Of a stretch of DNA of 64,000 nucleotides, positions 7,462-16,072 are shown piece by piece. The notes below the pieces were generated by a model. It did no database searches. It saw only the letters and a program-made list of their open reading frames with translations, and was not told the DNA's origin. The DNA is taken from the NCBI RefSeq assembly GCF_003248505.1, contig NZ_QFOA01000004.1, positions 1 through 64,000 on the forward strand, given 5' to 3'. How positions within the stretch are numbered: the first letter of the stretch is position 1; every line of letters starts with the position of its first letter. The position numbers were made by a program, and so were the translations under genes. The DNA comes from Sphingobium sp. GTDB lineage: Bacteria > Pseudomonadota > Alphaproteobacteria > Sphingomonadales > Sphingomonadaceae.

Positions 7462-8981
7462 TGGCGGGCCTATACGACGAATTGTTGGTCCTGCTCCACG
7501 GCATCTGGAGCCGCCGCTGGGTGGCGCTGGCTGTCGCGTGGGGCGTGTGCATGGCGGGCTGGCTGGGCGTGGCGCTCATCCCCAACAGCTACAAGAGCCA
7601 GGCCCGCGTCTATGTGAACACGCAGTCGGTTCTGGAAGACAAGGTCGGCATCACGCCCGTCCAGTCGCAGCAGGATCTGGACCGGGTCCGCAACACGCTG
7701 ACCAGCGCGGAAAATCTCGAAAAGGTCGTGCGCGATACCGACCTGTCGCAGGGTATTTCCGGCCCGCGCGATGTCGCTGCGAAGATCACGAAGCTGCGGG
7801 AGAACATCACGGTTATGGCGCTCGCCGATCCCAGCATGGTCGACATCAGCGCGGTATCGGCGGACTCCAGCCTGTCCGACGGCGCGAACGCGCGGATCGC
7901 TCAGCAGGTGGTGCAGAAGCTGATCGACATCTTCCAGGAGGAAAACCTCTCGGGCGGGCGCAACGAGACAAAGCAGAGTCTCGCCTTCCTTGACCAGCAG
8001 ATCGCGCAACGCGCAAAGCAGCTCGAAGCGGCAGACCAGCGCCGCGTCGAATTCGCGCAACGTTATAGCGGCTTGCTGCCGGGTGCGGGGTCCATCGGTC
8101 AGCGCATGGACGCGGCGCGCATGGAAATCAGCAATATCGATTCGCAGCTGGTGCAGGCGCAAAGCGCCCTGTCGGCGATGAACGGCCAGCTTGCTGGCAC
8201 ACCGCAGACGTTGCCGGGCGTCGGCGGGGCGGGCGGTCCTTCGCCGCTGGCGCAAGCGCAGGCGAACCTTGCGTCGATGCGCGCGCGCGGCTGGACCGCC
8301 AGCCACCCCGACGTAATCGCTGCCCAGCGCGAAGTCGATGCCCTGCGCCACGCCGGTTCGGGCGCGGGCGGCGGCGCGGGCGGCACACCCAATCCCGCCT
8401 ATCTGTCGATCAAGTCGATGCAGGCCGAACGCGCCGCGACCGTTCAGGCGCTGAGCGCCCGCAAGGCGCAACTGCAATCCGACATCAACATCATGATGAG
8501 CAAGCAGGTCGACGAACCGGGCATCGCGTCCGAACAGGAAAAGATCGACAGCGACTATGCGGCGCTGAAGGCGCAATATGACAAGCTCGCCGCCGACCGC
8601 GAGGATTTGCGCCTGCGCGGCGAGGTGAAGACGGAAACCGGCTCGGTTCAGTTCCGCGTCATCAATCCGCCCAGCACTCCCAACGCGCCATCCGCGCCCA
8701 ACCGCCCGCTGCTGCTGCTGGGCGTGCTGGTGCTGGGCCTTGCGGCGGGGATCGGGGTCGCTTTCGCGCTCGGCCAGCTCAAGGGCAGCTTCCCCACCGC
8801 CGCCCGCCTCGAAAAAGCGATCGGCCTGCCGGTCGCCGGTTCGATCAGCCAGACGCTGACCGGCGCGCAGCAGACGATGGAAAAGCAGCGGCTCAAATGG
8901 TTCGCGGGTGCGAGCGGTGGCCTGGCGGCGGTGTGCCTGCTGCTGATCGTCGTCGAATTCATCCAGCGCGGCATGGCGTGA
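7461..8981 (+). CDS. XrtA-system polysaccharide chain-length determinant (Wzz/GNVR type)
   Basis: Inner-membrane co-polymerase of 506 residues expected to set exopolysaccharide chain length. A transmembrane helix lies at about residues 18-37, followed by a large periplasmic region rich in heptad coiled coil (about 180-400, with a Gly-rich break near 245-305). A second helix lies near 415-440 (PNRPLLLLGVLVLGLAAG, after the proline-rich segment). A third hydrophobic stretch lies at the C-terminus. The kinase is a separate protein encoded next, as in two-part Wzc systems. It overlaps the previous gene by one base. Confidence 0.92.
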   Translation: MAGLYDELLVLLHGIWSRRWVALAVAWGVCMAGWLGVALIPNSYKSQARVYVNTQSVLEDKVGITPVQSQQDLDRVRNTLTSAENLEKVVRDTDLSQGISGPRDVAAKITKLRENITVMALADPSMVDISAVSADSSLSDGANARIAQQVVQKLIDIFQEENLSGGRNETKQSLAFLDQQIAQRAKQLEAADQRRVEFAQRYSGLLPGAGSIGQRMDAARMEISNIDSQLVQAQSALSAMNGQLAGTPQTLPGVGGAGGPSPLAQAQANLASMRARGWTASHPDVIAAQREVDALRHAGSGAGGGAGGTPNPAYLSIKSMQAERAATVQALSARKAQLQSDINIMMSKQVDEPGIASEQEKIDSDYAALKAQYDKLAADREDLRLRGEVKTETGSVQFRVINPPSTPNAPSAPNRPLLLLGVLVLGLAAGIGVAFALGQLKGSFPTAARLEKAIGLPVAGSISQTLTGAQQTMEKQRLKWFAGASGGLAAVCLLLIVVEFIQRGMA

Positions 8982-9013
8982 AGAGTGGCCGGGGCGTGAA
9001 GGAACCACATGGC

Positions 9014-9925
9014 ATGAACCAGTTTACTCCCCTCAAGGGCCGGGGATCGCTTATCGAGCGGGCGACCGAAATCTACGATTTCAACGCTGCGCTTCGGGGG
9101 CGGGCGGCGCCTGCGGTCGATCTGGCGGCAGGCCCGGCGACAGAGCCTGTAGCACCTGTCTTTCCTGCGCAGTCCGATGGGTTTCGCGCACCGGACTGGC
9201 GCGGCCCTATGCAACCGCTGGATCGCATCGCACTGGCCGAAGGCGGCTTCCTGCTGCCCGACGGGCCGGTCACGGCGCTCAGCGAGGAGTTCCGCCTGCT
9301 GAAGCGCGATCTTCTGTCGCAGCTTCAGGGAGCGAAGCGCGGCAACCGCATCCTCGTCTGTTCGGCGCACAGCGGCGAGGGCAAGAGCTTCTGCGCGATC
9401 AACCTCGCGCTCAGCCTCGCGGCGGAGCAGGACCGGCAGGTGCTGCTGGTCGATGCCGATTTCGGCAAGCCCGGCCTGCCCGGAAAGCTGGGGCTGGAAG
9501 GGGGACCGGGCCTGATGGACGCACTCGCCGACCCTGCCATCGCAATCGAGGATATCGTGATCCGCACCGACCTCCCGACACTGGGCGTCCTGCCTGCGGG
9601 GCAGCGGAGCAACACCGATACCGAATATCTCGCCTCCGCCCGGACGGAGCAGCTGCTCGACCGACTGACGGCGGAACGGCCCGAGCGGATCATCGTCTTC
9701 GATTCGCCGCCTCTGCTCGCGGCATCGGCCGCCGCCGTCCTCGCCAGCCATGCGGCGGTTGCGTTGCTGGTCGTGCGAGCCGACGTGACGCCCGAAAGCG
9801 CGGTGCGCGAAGCGGCGGGGATGCTGAAAGGCGGGGCACAGGTGCAGCTTCTGCTGAACGGCGTGCGCTTCAGGGGCGGGGTGCGCCGCTTTGCCGGCTA
9901 TTATCATCAGGGAGACGACCGGTGA
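9014..9925 (+). CDS. XrtA-associated tyrosine autokinase (BY-kinase)
   Basis: Cytoplasmic P-loop tyrosine kinase of 303 residues, partner of the chain-length protein. Walker A is SAHSGEGKS, Walker A' is LLVDADFGKP and Walker B is IIVFDSPPLL. The C-terminal tail ends GYYHQGDDR, with only two adjacent tyrosines as candidate autophosphorylation sites, a short tail compared with Wzc. Start at 9014 (MNQFTPLKGRG) is preceded by AAGGA at good spacing; a GTG at 8996 is an alternative. Phosphorylation cycling of such kinases normally tunes polymer export. It ends in a GTGA overlap with the beta-barrel gene. Confidence 0.9.
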   Translation: MNQFTPLKGRGSLIERATEIYDFNAALRGRAAPAVDLAAGPATEPVAPVFPAQSDGFRAPDWRGPMQPLDRIALAEGGFLLPDGPVTALSEEFRLLKRDLLSQLQGAKRGNRILVCSAHSGEGKSFCAINLALSLAAEQDRQVLLVDADFGKPGLPGKLGLEGGPGLMDALADPAIAIEDIVIRTDLPTLGVLPAGQRSNTDTEYLASARTEQLLDRLTAERPERIIVFDSPPLLAASAAAVLASHAAVALLVVRADVTPESAVREAAGMLKGGAQVQLLLNGVRFRGGVRRFAGYYHQGDDR

Positions 9926-11520
9926 TTGCGGGGCGGATATTGTTGGTGGGCGCAGCGCTCGCTGCCATGGGCGCGACGCCTGCGTTCGCGCAGAACGCCA
10001 GCCCGCGCAAGGTCGACGTGACTCCCTATCTCGGCATCGATCAGGTCGTGATCGCGCCGTTGAAGGGCGATGGCGACGTGCTGACCTATACCAATGTGAC
10101 GGCGGGCGTTACCGCGTCGGTGCAGACCCGCCGGGTCGAAGCGGCCGCCGATCTCCAATATATGCACAGCTTCGGCTGGGGTAGCCAGGCGCCCGACCAG
10201 GACACGATCAGCGGCATCGCTACCACCAACATCGTGCTGGCGCGGGGCCTGTCGCTGCACGCAGGGGGCCTTGGCACGCGCGTGCGGACCGACGGCTTGT
10301 CCGGTGCATTGGCGCAGCGCAACAGCTTTTCGAGCCAGGTCTGGGCGGGCTATGTCGGTCCGTCCTATGCGACGAAGCTTGGCGATTTCGATGTCAATGC
10401 CGCCTACACGCTGGGCTATGCGCGGGTCGACGATAGTGTAGACTTCGGCCTGCCGGGTGGGGGCAGGAACGGGGCATTTACCGACAGCTGGACGCACACG
10501 CTGCTGGGGTCGGTCGGCTTCGCGCCCGACACGGTCCTGCCGGGCGTGGGCCTCAAGGCGAGCGCGGGCTACACGCGTGAGGACGCGCGGCAGCTCGACC
10601 AGCGGTTCGAGGACGCGTGGGGCCGGGTCGATGCGACGGTTCCGGTGTCTCCTACGCTCGCGGCGGTGGGCGGTATCGGATATGAAAAGATCGAGATCAG
10701 CCAGCGCGCCCCTCTGCTCGACGCCAACGGCGTGCCGCAGGTTCGCAACGGTCGCTACGTGACGGACAAGGGTTCTCCGCGCGCGCTCCTCTACGATTTC
10801 GACGACATCATCTGGGACGCAGGGGTGCTGTGGCGCCCCAGTCGCCGCACCAGCCTGGAGGCGCGGGTCGGCGAACGCTATGGCAGCATGACCTATCAGG
10901 GAAGCTTCACCTGGCAGGGCCGCGACAGCAGCATCGCCATCGCGCTTTTCGACGGCATCGACAGCTTCGGGCGGGTCGTGACCGGCGACGTGGCGGCGCT
11001 GTCGGGCAGCAACCTCAACGTCATCCGCAACCCCTTCACCGGCGATCTGACCGGCTGCGCCTTTTCCGCGACGGGCGGGGGGCAATGTTTCAACGATGCG
11101 CTTTCCGGCATCACCGGTGCCAATTTCCGCTATCGCGGAGTTGCGGGGCAATATGCGTTGCAGCGGGGTCCGTGGGGCTTCGGCCTCGGCGCAGGTTATT
11201 CGCAGCGCAAGTTCATCACGCCCGAAGGCCAGACCGTCCTCATCCGCGGATCGAAGGACCAGAACTGGTACGGCAATGCGACCGCCACCTACGCGATCAG
11301 CAGCCGCGACAGCGTGGATGTGGTCACCTACCTCAACTATTTCGACGCCAGCGGCAATCGGCTCGATGTGCTGAACTACGGCATCTACGGCAGCTATTTC
11401 AGGACCATCGGTCGTCGCCTGTCGGCGTCGGCGTCGCTGGGTATCGACGGGGTGAAGCCCGACGATCTGGAATCGCTGATCAACGCGATGGGGCAGGTCG
11501 GCCTGCGCTACAGCTTCTGA
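9922..11520 (+). CDS. XrtA/PEP-CTERM-associated outer-membrane beta-barrel protein
   Basis: Protein of 532 residues with a Sec signal peptide ([25 protein letters not shown]). Alternating polar and aromatic strands follow throughout, with a C-terminal strand ending in Phe (VGLRYSF), the usual outer-membrane barrel signature. It matches the class of outer-membrane proteins that occur between the autokinase and the ExeA-like ATPase in XrtA loci. The likely role is passage or anchoring of the polysaccharide at the outer membrane, but the exact function is not established. The GTG start overlaps the kinase stop (GTGA), with GGAG just upstream. Confidence 0.85.
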   Translation: MIAGRILLVGAALAAMGATPAFAQNASPRKVDVTPYLGIDQVVIAPLKGDGDVLTYTNVTAGVTASVQTRRVEAAADLQYMHSFGWGSQAPDQDTISGIATTNIVLARGLSLHAGGLGTRVRTDGLSGALAQRNSFSSQVWAGYVGPSYATKLGDFDVNAAYTLGYARVDDSVDFGLPGGGRNGAFTDSWTHTLLGSVGFAPDTVLPGVGLKASAGYTREDARQLDQRFEDAWGRVDATVPVSPTLAAVGGIGYEKIEISQRAPLLDANGVPQVRNGRYVTDKGSPRALLYDFDDIIWDAGVLWRPSRRTSLEARVGERYGSMTYQGSFTWQGRDSSIAIALFDGIDSFGRVVTGDVAALSGSNLNVIRNPFTGDLTGCAFSATGGGQCFNDALSGITGANFRYRGVAGQYALQRGPWGFGLGAGYSQRKFITPEGQTVLIRGSKDQNWYGNATATYAISSRDSVDVVTYLNYFDASGNRLDVLNYGIYGSYFRTIGRRLSASASLGIDGVKPDDLESLINAMGQVGLRYSF

Positions 11521-11545
11521 CGCAGAAGCCCTTGGAGACGAGAAG

Positions 11546-12916
11546 ATGTACGATCAATTCTACGGATTGCAGGGCCGCCCGTTCCAGCTGACCCCCGACC
11601 CGGCCTATTATTTCGAGAGCGCGACGCACCGCAAGGCGCTGTCCTACCTCGGCTACGGGCTGGCGCAGGGAGAGGGCTTCATCGTCATTACCGGCGACAT
11701 CGGCGCGGGCAAGACGACGCTGGTTGGGCACCTGATGCAGACCATCGATCCTGCGCGGCTCACCGCCGTCAAGATCGTGTCGACGCAGGTCGAGGGCGAC
11801 GACATGCTGCGCCTCGCCGCACAAAGCTTCGGCCTGGCGACCGACGGGCAGACGAAGGCGGCGACGCTGCGCCAGATCGAAAGCTATCTCTACGCGCAAG
11901 CGCGCGCCGGGCGGCGGACGCTGTTGATCGTGGACGAGGCGCAGAACCTGTCTGTGTCTGCGATCGAGGAGTTGCGGATGCTCTCCAACTTCCAGCTGGG
12001 CGGGCAGTCGTTGCTCCAGATATTCCTGCTGGGCCAGCCCGAATTCCGCGACCTTCTGAAGTCGCCCGATCTGGAGCAACTGCGCCAGCGCGTCATCGCA
12101 ACCCATCATCTGGAGCCGATGATGGCGGGCGAGGTCGAACCCTATGTCGTCCATCGCCTGTCGATTGCGGGATGGCAGGGCAATCCGTCCTTCACACAGG
12201 CGGCCTATGGCGCACTCTACCAGGCGACGGGCGGCGTGCCGCGCCGGCTCAACGCGCTGGTCAGCCGTGTGCTGCTGCTGGGCGCCATTGAACAGCTGGC
12301 GGTGATCGACGCCGATGTCGTGGGCGCGGTGGTCGCGGACATGGGCCTCGACACGGACATCGCCCCTGAACCGGCGGTGCCCTCCGTCCTCGACACAGTG
12401 GACGAAGGCGAACCTGAAGCGGTAACGGCGCCTGGCGAATGCGACAGCGATGTAGACAGCTACACGCCTTTTCCGCCGATTGAGGTCGAAGAGGAAGCCG
12501 TTGACATATCGGAAGAATATGAAAATCCGATGGCCGACGACCCTGTCGCCGACGCGCCCTTTGCGCTGCCCCTCGAACAGGACGGCGAAGTCGCGGAAAG
12601 CGTCGAAGCTGTCCACGTCGCTGACTCTTTTGCCGCCGACCTGCTGCGCCGCGACATGATGAGCGAGATCGAGGCGCTGCGGGCCGAGATCGCCTCGCTC
12701 CGCGCGATGCAGGCGCATGCGCCTTTCGCCCAGAGCGCCGCGCCGCAGATCGACCCCGAAGCGCTCAAGGGCTGCTTCACCCTGATCGAGGAGAGGCTTG
12801 CCTCGCTCGAATTCCGGGCCGAGGAACAGGATACGGCGCTGCGCCGCGTGCTGACCCTCCTGGTCGACTGGGTCGAGCGCGAGGAGCAGGTGCTCGACAT
12901 GCAGGCCGTCGCCTGA
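11546..12916 (+). CDS. XrtA/PEP-CTERM-associated ExeA-like ATPase
   Basis: AAA-type ATPase of 456 residues. Walker A is GDIGAGKTT (residues 50-58) and Walker B is LLIVDEAQNLS. The N-terminal YDQFYGLQGRPFQLTPDP block is typical of ExeA/GspA-like proteins. After about residue 270 comes a long low-complexity acidic region and then a predicted coiled coil (MMSEIEALRAEIASLRAMQ). This tail could act as a partner-binding extension. In XrtA loci this protein is constant, but its role is not settled; it may energise assembly of the export complex or regulate it. It lies 25 bases after the beta-barrel gene, same strand. Confidence 0.9.
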   Translation: MYDQFYGLQGRPFQLTPDPAYYFESATHRKALSYLGYGLAQGEGFIVITGDIGAGKTTLVGHLMQTIDPARLTAVKIVSTQVEGDDMLRLAAQSFGLATDGQTKAATLRQIESYLYAQARAGRRTLLIVDEAQNLSVSAIEELRMLSNFQLGGQSLLQIFLLGQPEFRDLLKSPDLEQLRQRVIATHHLEPMMAGEVEPYVVHRLSIAGWQGNPSFTQAAYGALYQATGGVPRRLNALVSRVLLLGAIEQLAVIDADVVGAVVADMGLDTDIAPEPAVPSVLDTVDEGEPEAVTAPGECDSDVDSYTPFPPIEVEEEAVDISEEYENPMADDPVADAPFALPLEQDGEVAESVEAVHVADSFAADLLRRDMMSEIEALRAEIASLRAMQAHAPFAQSAAPQIDPEALKGCFTLIEERLASLEFRAEEQDTALRRVLTLLVDWVEREEQVLDMQAVA

Positions 12917-12945
12917 CGCTGAACCGAACACGGACGTAAACCCCC

Positions 12946-13791
12946 ATGCAGAACGCCCTGTCTGTCGATGTCGAGGACTGGTTCCAGGTCGGTGCGTTCG
13001 AGCGCACGATCGACCGCGCCGACTGGGATGGCCTGACCCACCGGGTGGAAGGCAATACCGGTGCGGTGCTGGACCTGTTTGCGCAGGCGAATGTCAAGGC
13101 GACTTTCTTCACGCTGGGCTGGGTGGCGGAACGCTATCCCGCGCTGATGCGGCAGATCGTTGAGCAGGGGCACGAGGTTGCGAGCCATGGCTACGACCAT
13201 GCCCGCGTCTTCACCTTCACGCCGGAAGAATTCCGCGCCGACCTGCGCAAGGCGCGGGCGATCCTGGAGGATGCGGGCGGGCAGGCGGTGACGGGATACC
13301 GCGCGCCCAGCTTCTCCATCGACGCGCGCACGCCCTGGGCGCACGCCATTCTTGCGGAAGAAGGCTATGCCTATTCCTCCAGCGTCGCGCCGATCCGGCA
13401 CGATCATTATGGCTGGCCGCAATCGCCCCGTTTCGCTTGGAAACCGGTGGCGGGATCGCCGCTGGTCGAACTGCCCGTCACCACCGCCAGATGGGGGAAC
13501 CGCACGCTGGCGGCGGGGGGAGGGGGATTTTTCCGGCTGTTGCCCTATGCCTTTTCCCGCTGGGCGATCCGGCAGGTGAACGGGCAGGAAGGGCGCCCCG
13601 CGATCATCTATTTCCACCCGTGGGAAATCGACCCGGACCAACCGCGCGTCGCCGATGCGCCGATCCGTTCGAAGCTGCGCCATTACAGCAACCTGTCCGC
13701 CATGGCGGGAAAGCTGCGCCGCCTGACGCGCGACTTCGCCTGGACGCGGGTCGATGCGCTGGCGGCGGCAGAAGCGGCGCGCGCGGCATGA
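12946..13791 (+). CDS. XrtA-system polysaccharide deacetylase
   Basis: NodB-type carbohydrate esterase of 281 residues expected to remove N-acetyl groups from the exopolysaccharide. The N-terminal metal/catalytic motif SVDVEDW (Asp8, Glu10, Asp11) and the metal-binding HxxxH (His81, His85 in SHGYDH) are present. The RAPSFS motif, the C-terminal IIYFHPWEID and a DUF3473-type tail also fit the XrtA-associated subfamily. No signal peptide is seen, which is usual for this group, so its compartment is uncertain. It ends in an ATGA overlap with the FemAB-like gene. Confidence 0.92.
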   Translation: MQNALSVDVEDWFQVGAFERTIDRADWDGLTHRVEGNTGAVLDLFAQANVKATFFTLGWVAERYPALMRQIVEQGHEVASHGYDHARVFTFTPEEFRADLRKARAILEDAGGQAVTGYRAPSFSIDARTPWAHAILAEEGYAYSSSVAPIRHDHYGWPQSPRFAWKPVAGSPLVELPVTTARWGNRTLAAGGGGFFRLLPYAFSRWAIRQVNGQEGRPAIIYFHPWEIDPDQPRVADAPIRSKLRHYSNLSAMAGKLRRLTRDFAWTRVDALAAAEAARAA

Positions 13792-14858
13792 TCGGGGGCA
13801 CCTTCGCCGATCTGGCGATCACGCAGATGGACGTGCGCGACGCCGATCAGGCGGCCGCCATCGACGCGTTCGTCATGGCGCATGACTGCAGCACCCCGTT
13901 CCATCGCACCGCCTGGCTGCGGGCGATCCATGACGCGACCGGGCACCGGCCCACGGTCCTGGCGGCGGTCGCGCCGTCGGGCCGCATCGCGGGGGTGTTG
14001 CCGCTCCATCATGTGAAGAGCCGCCTGTTCGGCAACGCCATCGTGTCGAGCGCCTTCGCCGTCGACGGCGGCATCCTGGCGGACGAACCGCGCGTCGTGG
14101 CCCGGCTGGGGGACGCGGCGCGCTCGCTGGCGGGCACGCTGGGCAATCCGCCGGTCGAACTGCGCGGCGGGCCTGCGCCGGGCGAAGGCTGGGCCGAGCA
14201 TCGCGACAGCCATCTGGGTTTCGTCCGTCCCATCGCAGCGGATGACGAGGCCGAACTGCTCGCCGTCCCGCGCAAGCACCGCGCCGAATTGCGCAAGGCA
14301 CTGGCCAATCCCGCTCTGTCGGTCGAAACCGGGCGCAGCGCCGCGCTGATCCGCGCACATTATGGGGTTTATGCGCAGAGCGTGCACAATCTTGGTACGC
14401 CGGTCTTTCCCGCGAAGCTCTTTCGCGCCGTGCTGGATCGTTTCGGCGAGGACGCCGACATCCTGCTGGTGCGCGATGGCGCGCGCCCGGTGTCGGCGGT
14501 GCTCAGCCTCTATCATCGCGGCCATGTCATGCCCTATTGGGGCGGTGGCATCGCCGACGCGCGGCGGCTCCGCTCCAACGAGTTGATGTATTACCGCCTG
14601 ATGGGCCACGCCCGGACGCGGGGCATGACGCATTTCGATTTCGGCCGTTCGAAGGTGGCGAGCGGGCAGGCGGCGTGGAAGAAAAGCTTCGGTTTCGAAC
14701 CGCGCCCGCTTGCCTATCACAGCTGGTCGGCGGACGGGGAAAGCCGCGACATCAATCCCAACAATCCCAAATATCAGCGGCGCATCGACCTTTGGAAGAA
14801 GCTGCCGCTTGCGGTCGCCAACATGCTGGGGCCGGTGATCGCGCGGGGGCTGGGGTGA
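13788..14858 (+). CDS. FemAB-family XrtA/PEP-CTERM-associated protein
   Basis: GNAT-fold, FemAB-like protein of 356 residues. Visible elements are an N-terminal FHRTAWLRAIHDATGH block, a central RKHRAELRKAL helix and a C-terminal half with PYWGGGIADARRLRSNELMYYRLM and FDFGRSKVASGQAAWKKSFGF. The last stretch matches the PEP-CTERM-associated FemAB subgroup. FemAB relatives transfer aminoacyl or acyl groups from activated donors, and this one might modify the polysaccharide after deacetylation exposes free amines (inference from the preceding gene). It overlaps both neighbours by four bases, so it is strongly coupled to the deacetylase. It differs from the FemAB-like protein at 2844-3887 in sequence and position. 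Confidence 0.88.
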   Translation: MIGGTFADLAITQMDVRDADQAAAIDAFVMAHDCSTPFHRTAWLRAIHDATGHRPTVLAAVAPSGRIAGVLPLHHVKSRLFGNAIVSSAFAVDGGILADEPRVVARLGDAARSLAGTLGNPPVELRGGPAPGEGWAEHRDSHLGFVRPIAADDEAELLAVPRKHRAELRKALANPALSVETGRSAALIRAHYGVYAQSVHNLGTPVFPAKLFRAVLDRFGEDADILLVRDGARPVSAVLSLYHRGHVMPYWGGGIADARRLRSNELMYYRLMGHARTRGMTHFDFGRSKVASGQAAWKKSFGFEPRPLAYHSWSADGESRDINPNNPKYQRRIDLWKKLPLAVANMLGPVIARGLG

Positions 14859-16072
14859 GCGGCGGCGACATTCTGTTCCTGTGCCACCGCATACCCTTTC
14901 CGCCCGACCGCGGGGACAAGATCCGCTCCTACCACCTGCTGCACCGGCTGGCGGAGCTGGCGCCGGTGCATGTCGGCTGCTTTGCCGACGATGACCGCGA
15001 CATGGGCTTTGCCGACGCGATGGCGGGCGTGACCGAGAGCCAGTTCGTGGTGAAGCGCGACCGGTCGAAACCGGTTGCGGGCCTGACCGGCTTGCTCAAG
15101 CGTCAGCCGATGCTGGTCGCGCTGTTCGATCATCCCGCGCTCCATCGCTGGGTTGCGGGTACGATGAAGGAAAGGCCGATCCGCGCGGTCGTCGCCTATT
15201 CTGCGCAGATGGCGCATTTCGTGCCGCAACTGCCCGCCGAGATGCCCTTTCTCATGGACTTCGTCGATTTCGATTCGGCCAAATATGCGGCCTATGGCGC
15301 GCAGGGGTCCGGCCCGATGGCGTGGATCAACCGGCGCGAGGGGCGCGTGCTGCTGGACTTCGAACGGCGCACGGCGCAGCGCGCCACGGTCAGCGCGTTC
15401 GTCAGCGAAGCGGAAGCCGCGCTGTTCCGCAACACGGTGGGGCCGGGGGCGGAGCGGGTCGTGGGGCTGGAGAATGGCGTGGCCCTCGACTATTTCGATC
15501 CTGCCGCGTCCTTCCCGACGGTCGATCATGCCGGCGGGCCGTTGCTCGTCTTCACCGGGCAAATGGACTACCGCCCCAATATCGAGGCTGTGGAAAGTTT
15601 CGTGCGACGCACCTTGCCTGCGGTTCGGGCGGTGCATCCCCATGCCCGCTTCGCCATCGTCGGGCGAGCGCCCGCGCCTGCCGTTCTGGCGCTGGCGAAG
15701 GAACCGGGGGTGATCGTAACGGGCGGCGTGCCGGACGTGCGCGGCTGGTTGGCGGCGGCGGATGTCGTCGTCGCGCCGTTGAGGATCGCGCGCGGCATCC
15801 AGAACAAGGTGCTGGAAGCGATGGCGATGGCGCGACCGGTCGTCGCGTCGCCACAGGCGGCGGAAGGGATCGACGCGGTGCATGGCACGCATCTGATCGT
15901 CGCCGCCGACCCGGTGGCGGAAGCCGAGCGGGTGATCGATCTGCTCGCCGACCCGGACGCGGCGGCGCGGTTGGGCGTAGCGGCGCGGGCGCGGATGGAG
16001 GCGCGCTATCGCTGGTCCGCGACGCTGGCCTGCGTGCCCGACCTGCTCCGCCCGCGCGGGGCCGCCGCGTGA
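14855..16072 (+). CDS. XrtA-system glycosyltransferase (GT4-like)
   Basis: GT-B-fold glycosyltransferase of 405 residues from the PEP-CTERM/XrtA-associated group. The N-terminal part has FLCHRIPFPPDRGDKIRSYHLL, a hallmark of the subgroup. The C-terminal nucleotide-sugar domain has LLVFTGQMDYRPNIEAVESF and RGIQNKVLEAMAMARPVV with the donor-contacting Glu. It would add a sugar to the lipid-linked repeat unit on the cytoplasmic face. The GTG start overlaps the FemAB stop by four bases (GTGA). It is the only clear elongating glycosyltransferase in the locus. Confidence 0.9.
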   Translation: MSGGDILFLCHRIPFPPDRGDKIRSYHLLHRLAELAPVHVGCFADDDRDMGFADAMAGVTESQFVVKRDRSKPVAGLTGLLKRQPMLVALFDHPALHRWVAGTMKERPIRAVVAYSAQMAHFVPQLPAEMPFLMDFVDFDSAKYAAYGAQGSGPMAWINRREGRVLLDFERRTAQRATVSAFVSEAEAALFRNTVGPGAERVVGLENGVALDYFDPAASFPTVDHAGGPLLVFTGQMDYRPNIEAVESFVRRTLPAVRAVHPHARFAIVGRAPAPAVLALAKEPGVIVTGGVPDVRGWLAAADVVVAPLRIARGIQNKVLEAMAMARPVVASPQAAEGIDAVHGTHLIVAADPVAEAERVIDLLADPDAAARLGVAARARMEARYRWSATLACVPDLLRPRGAAA

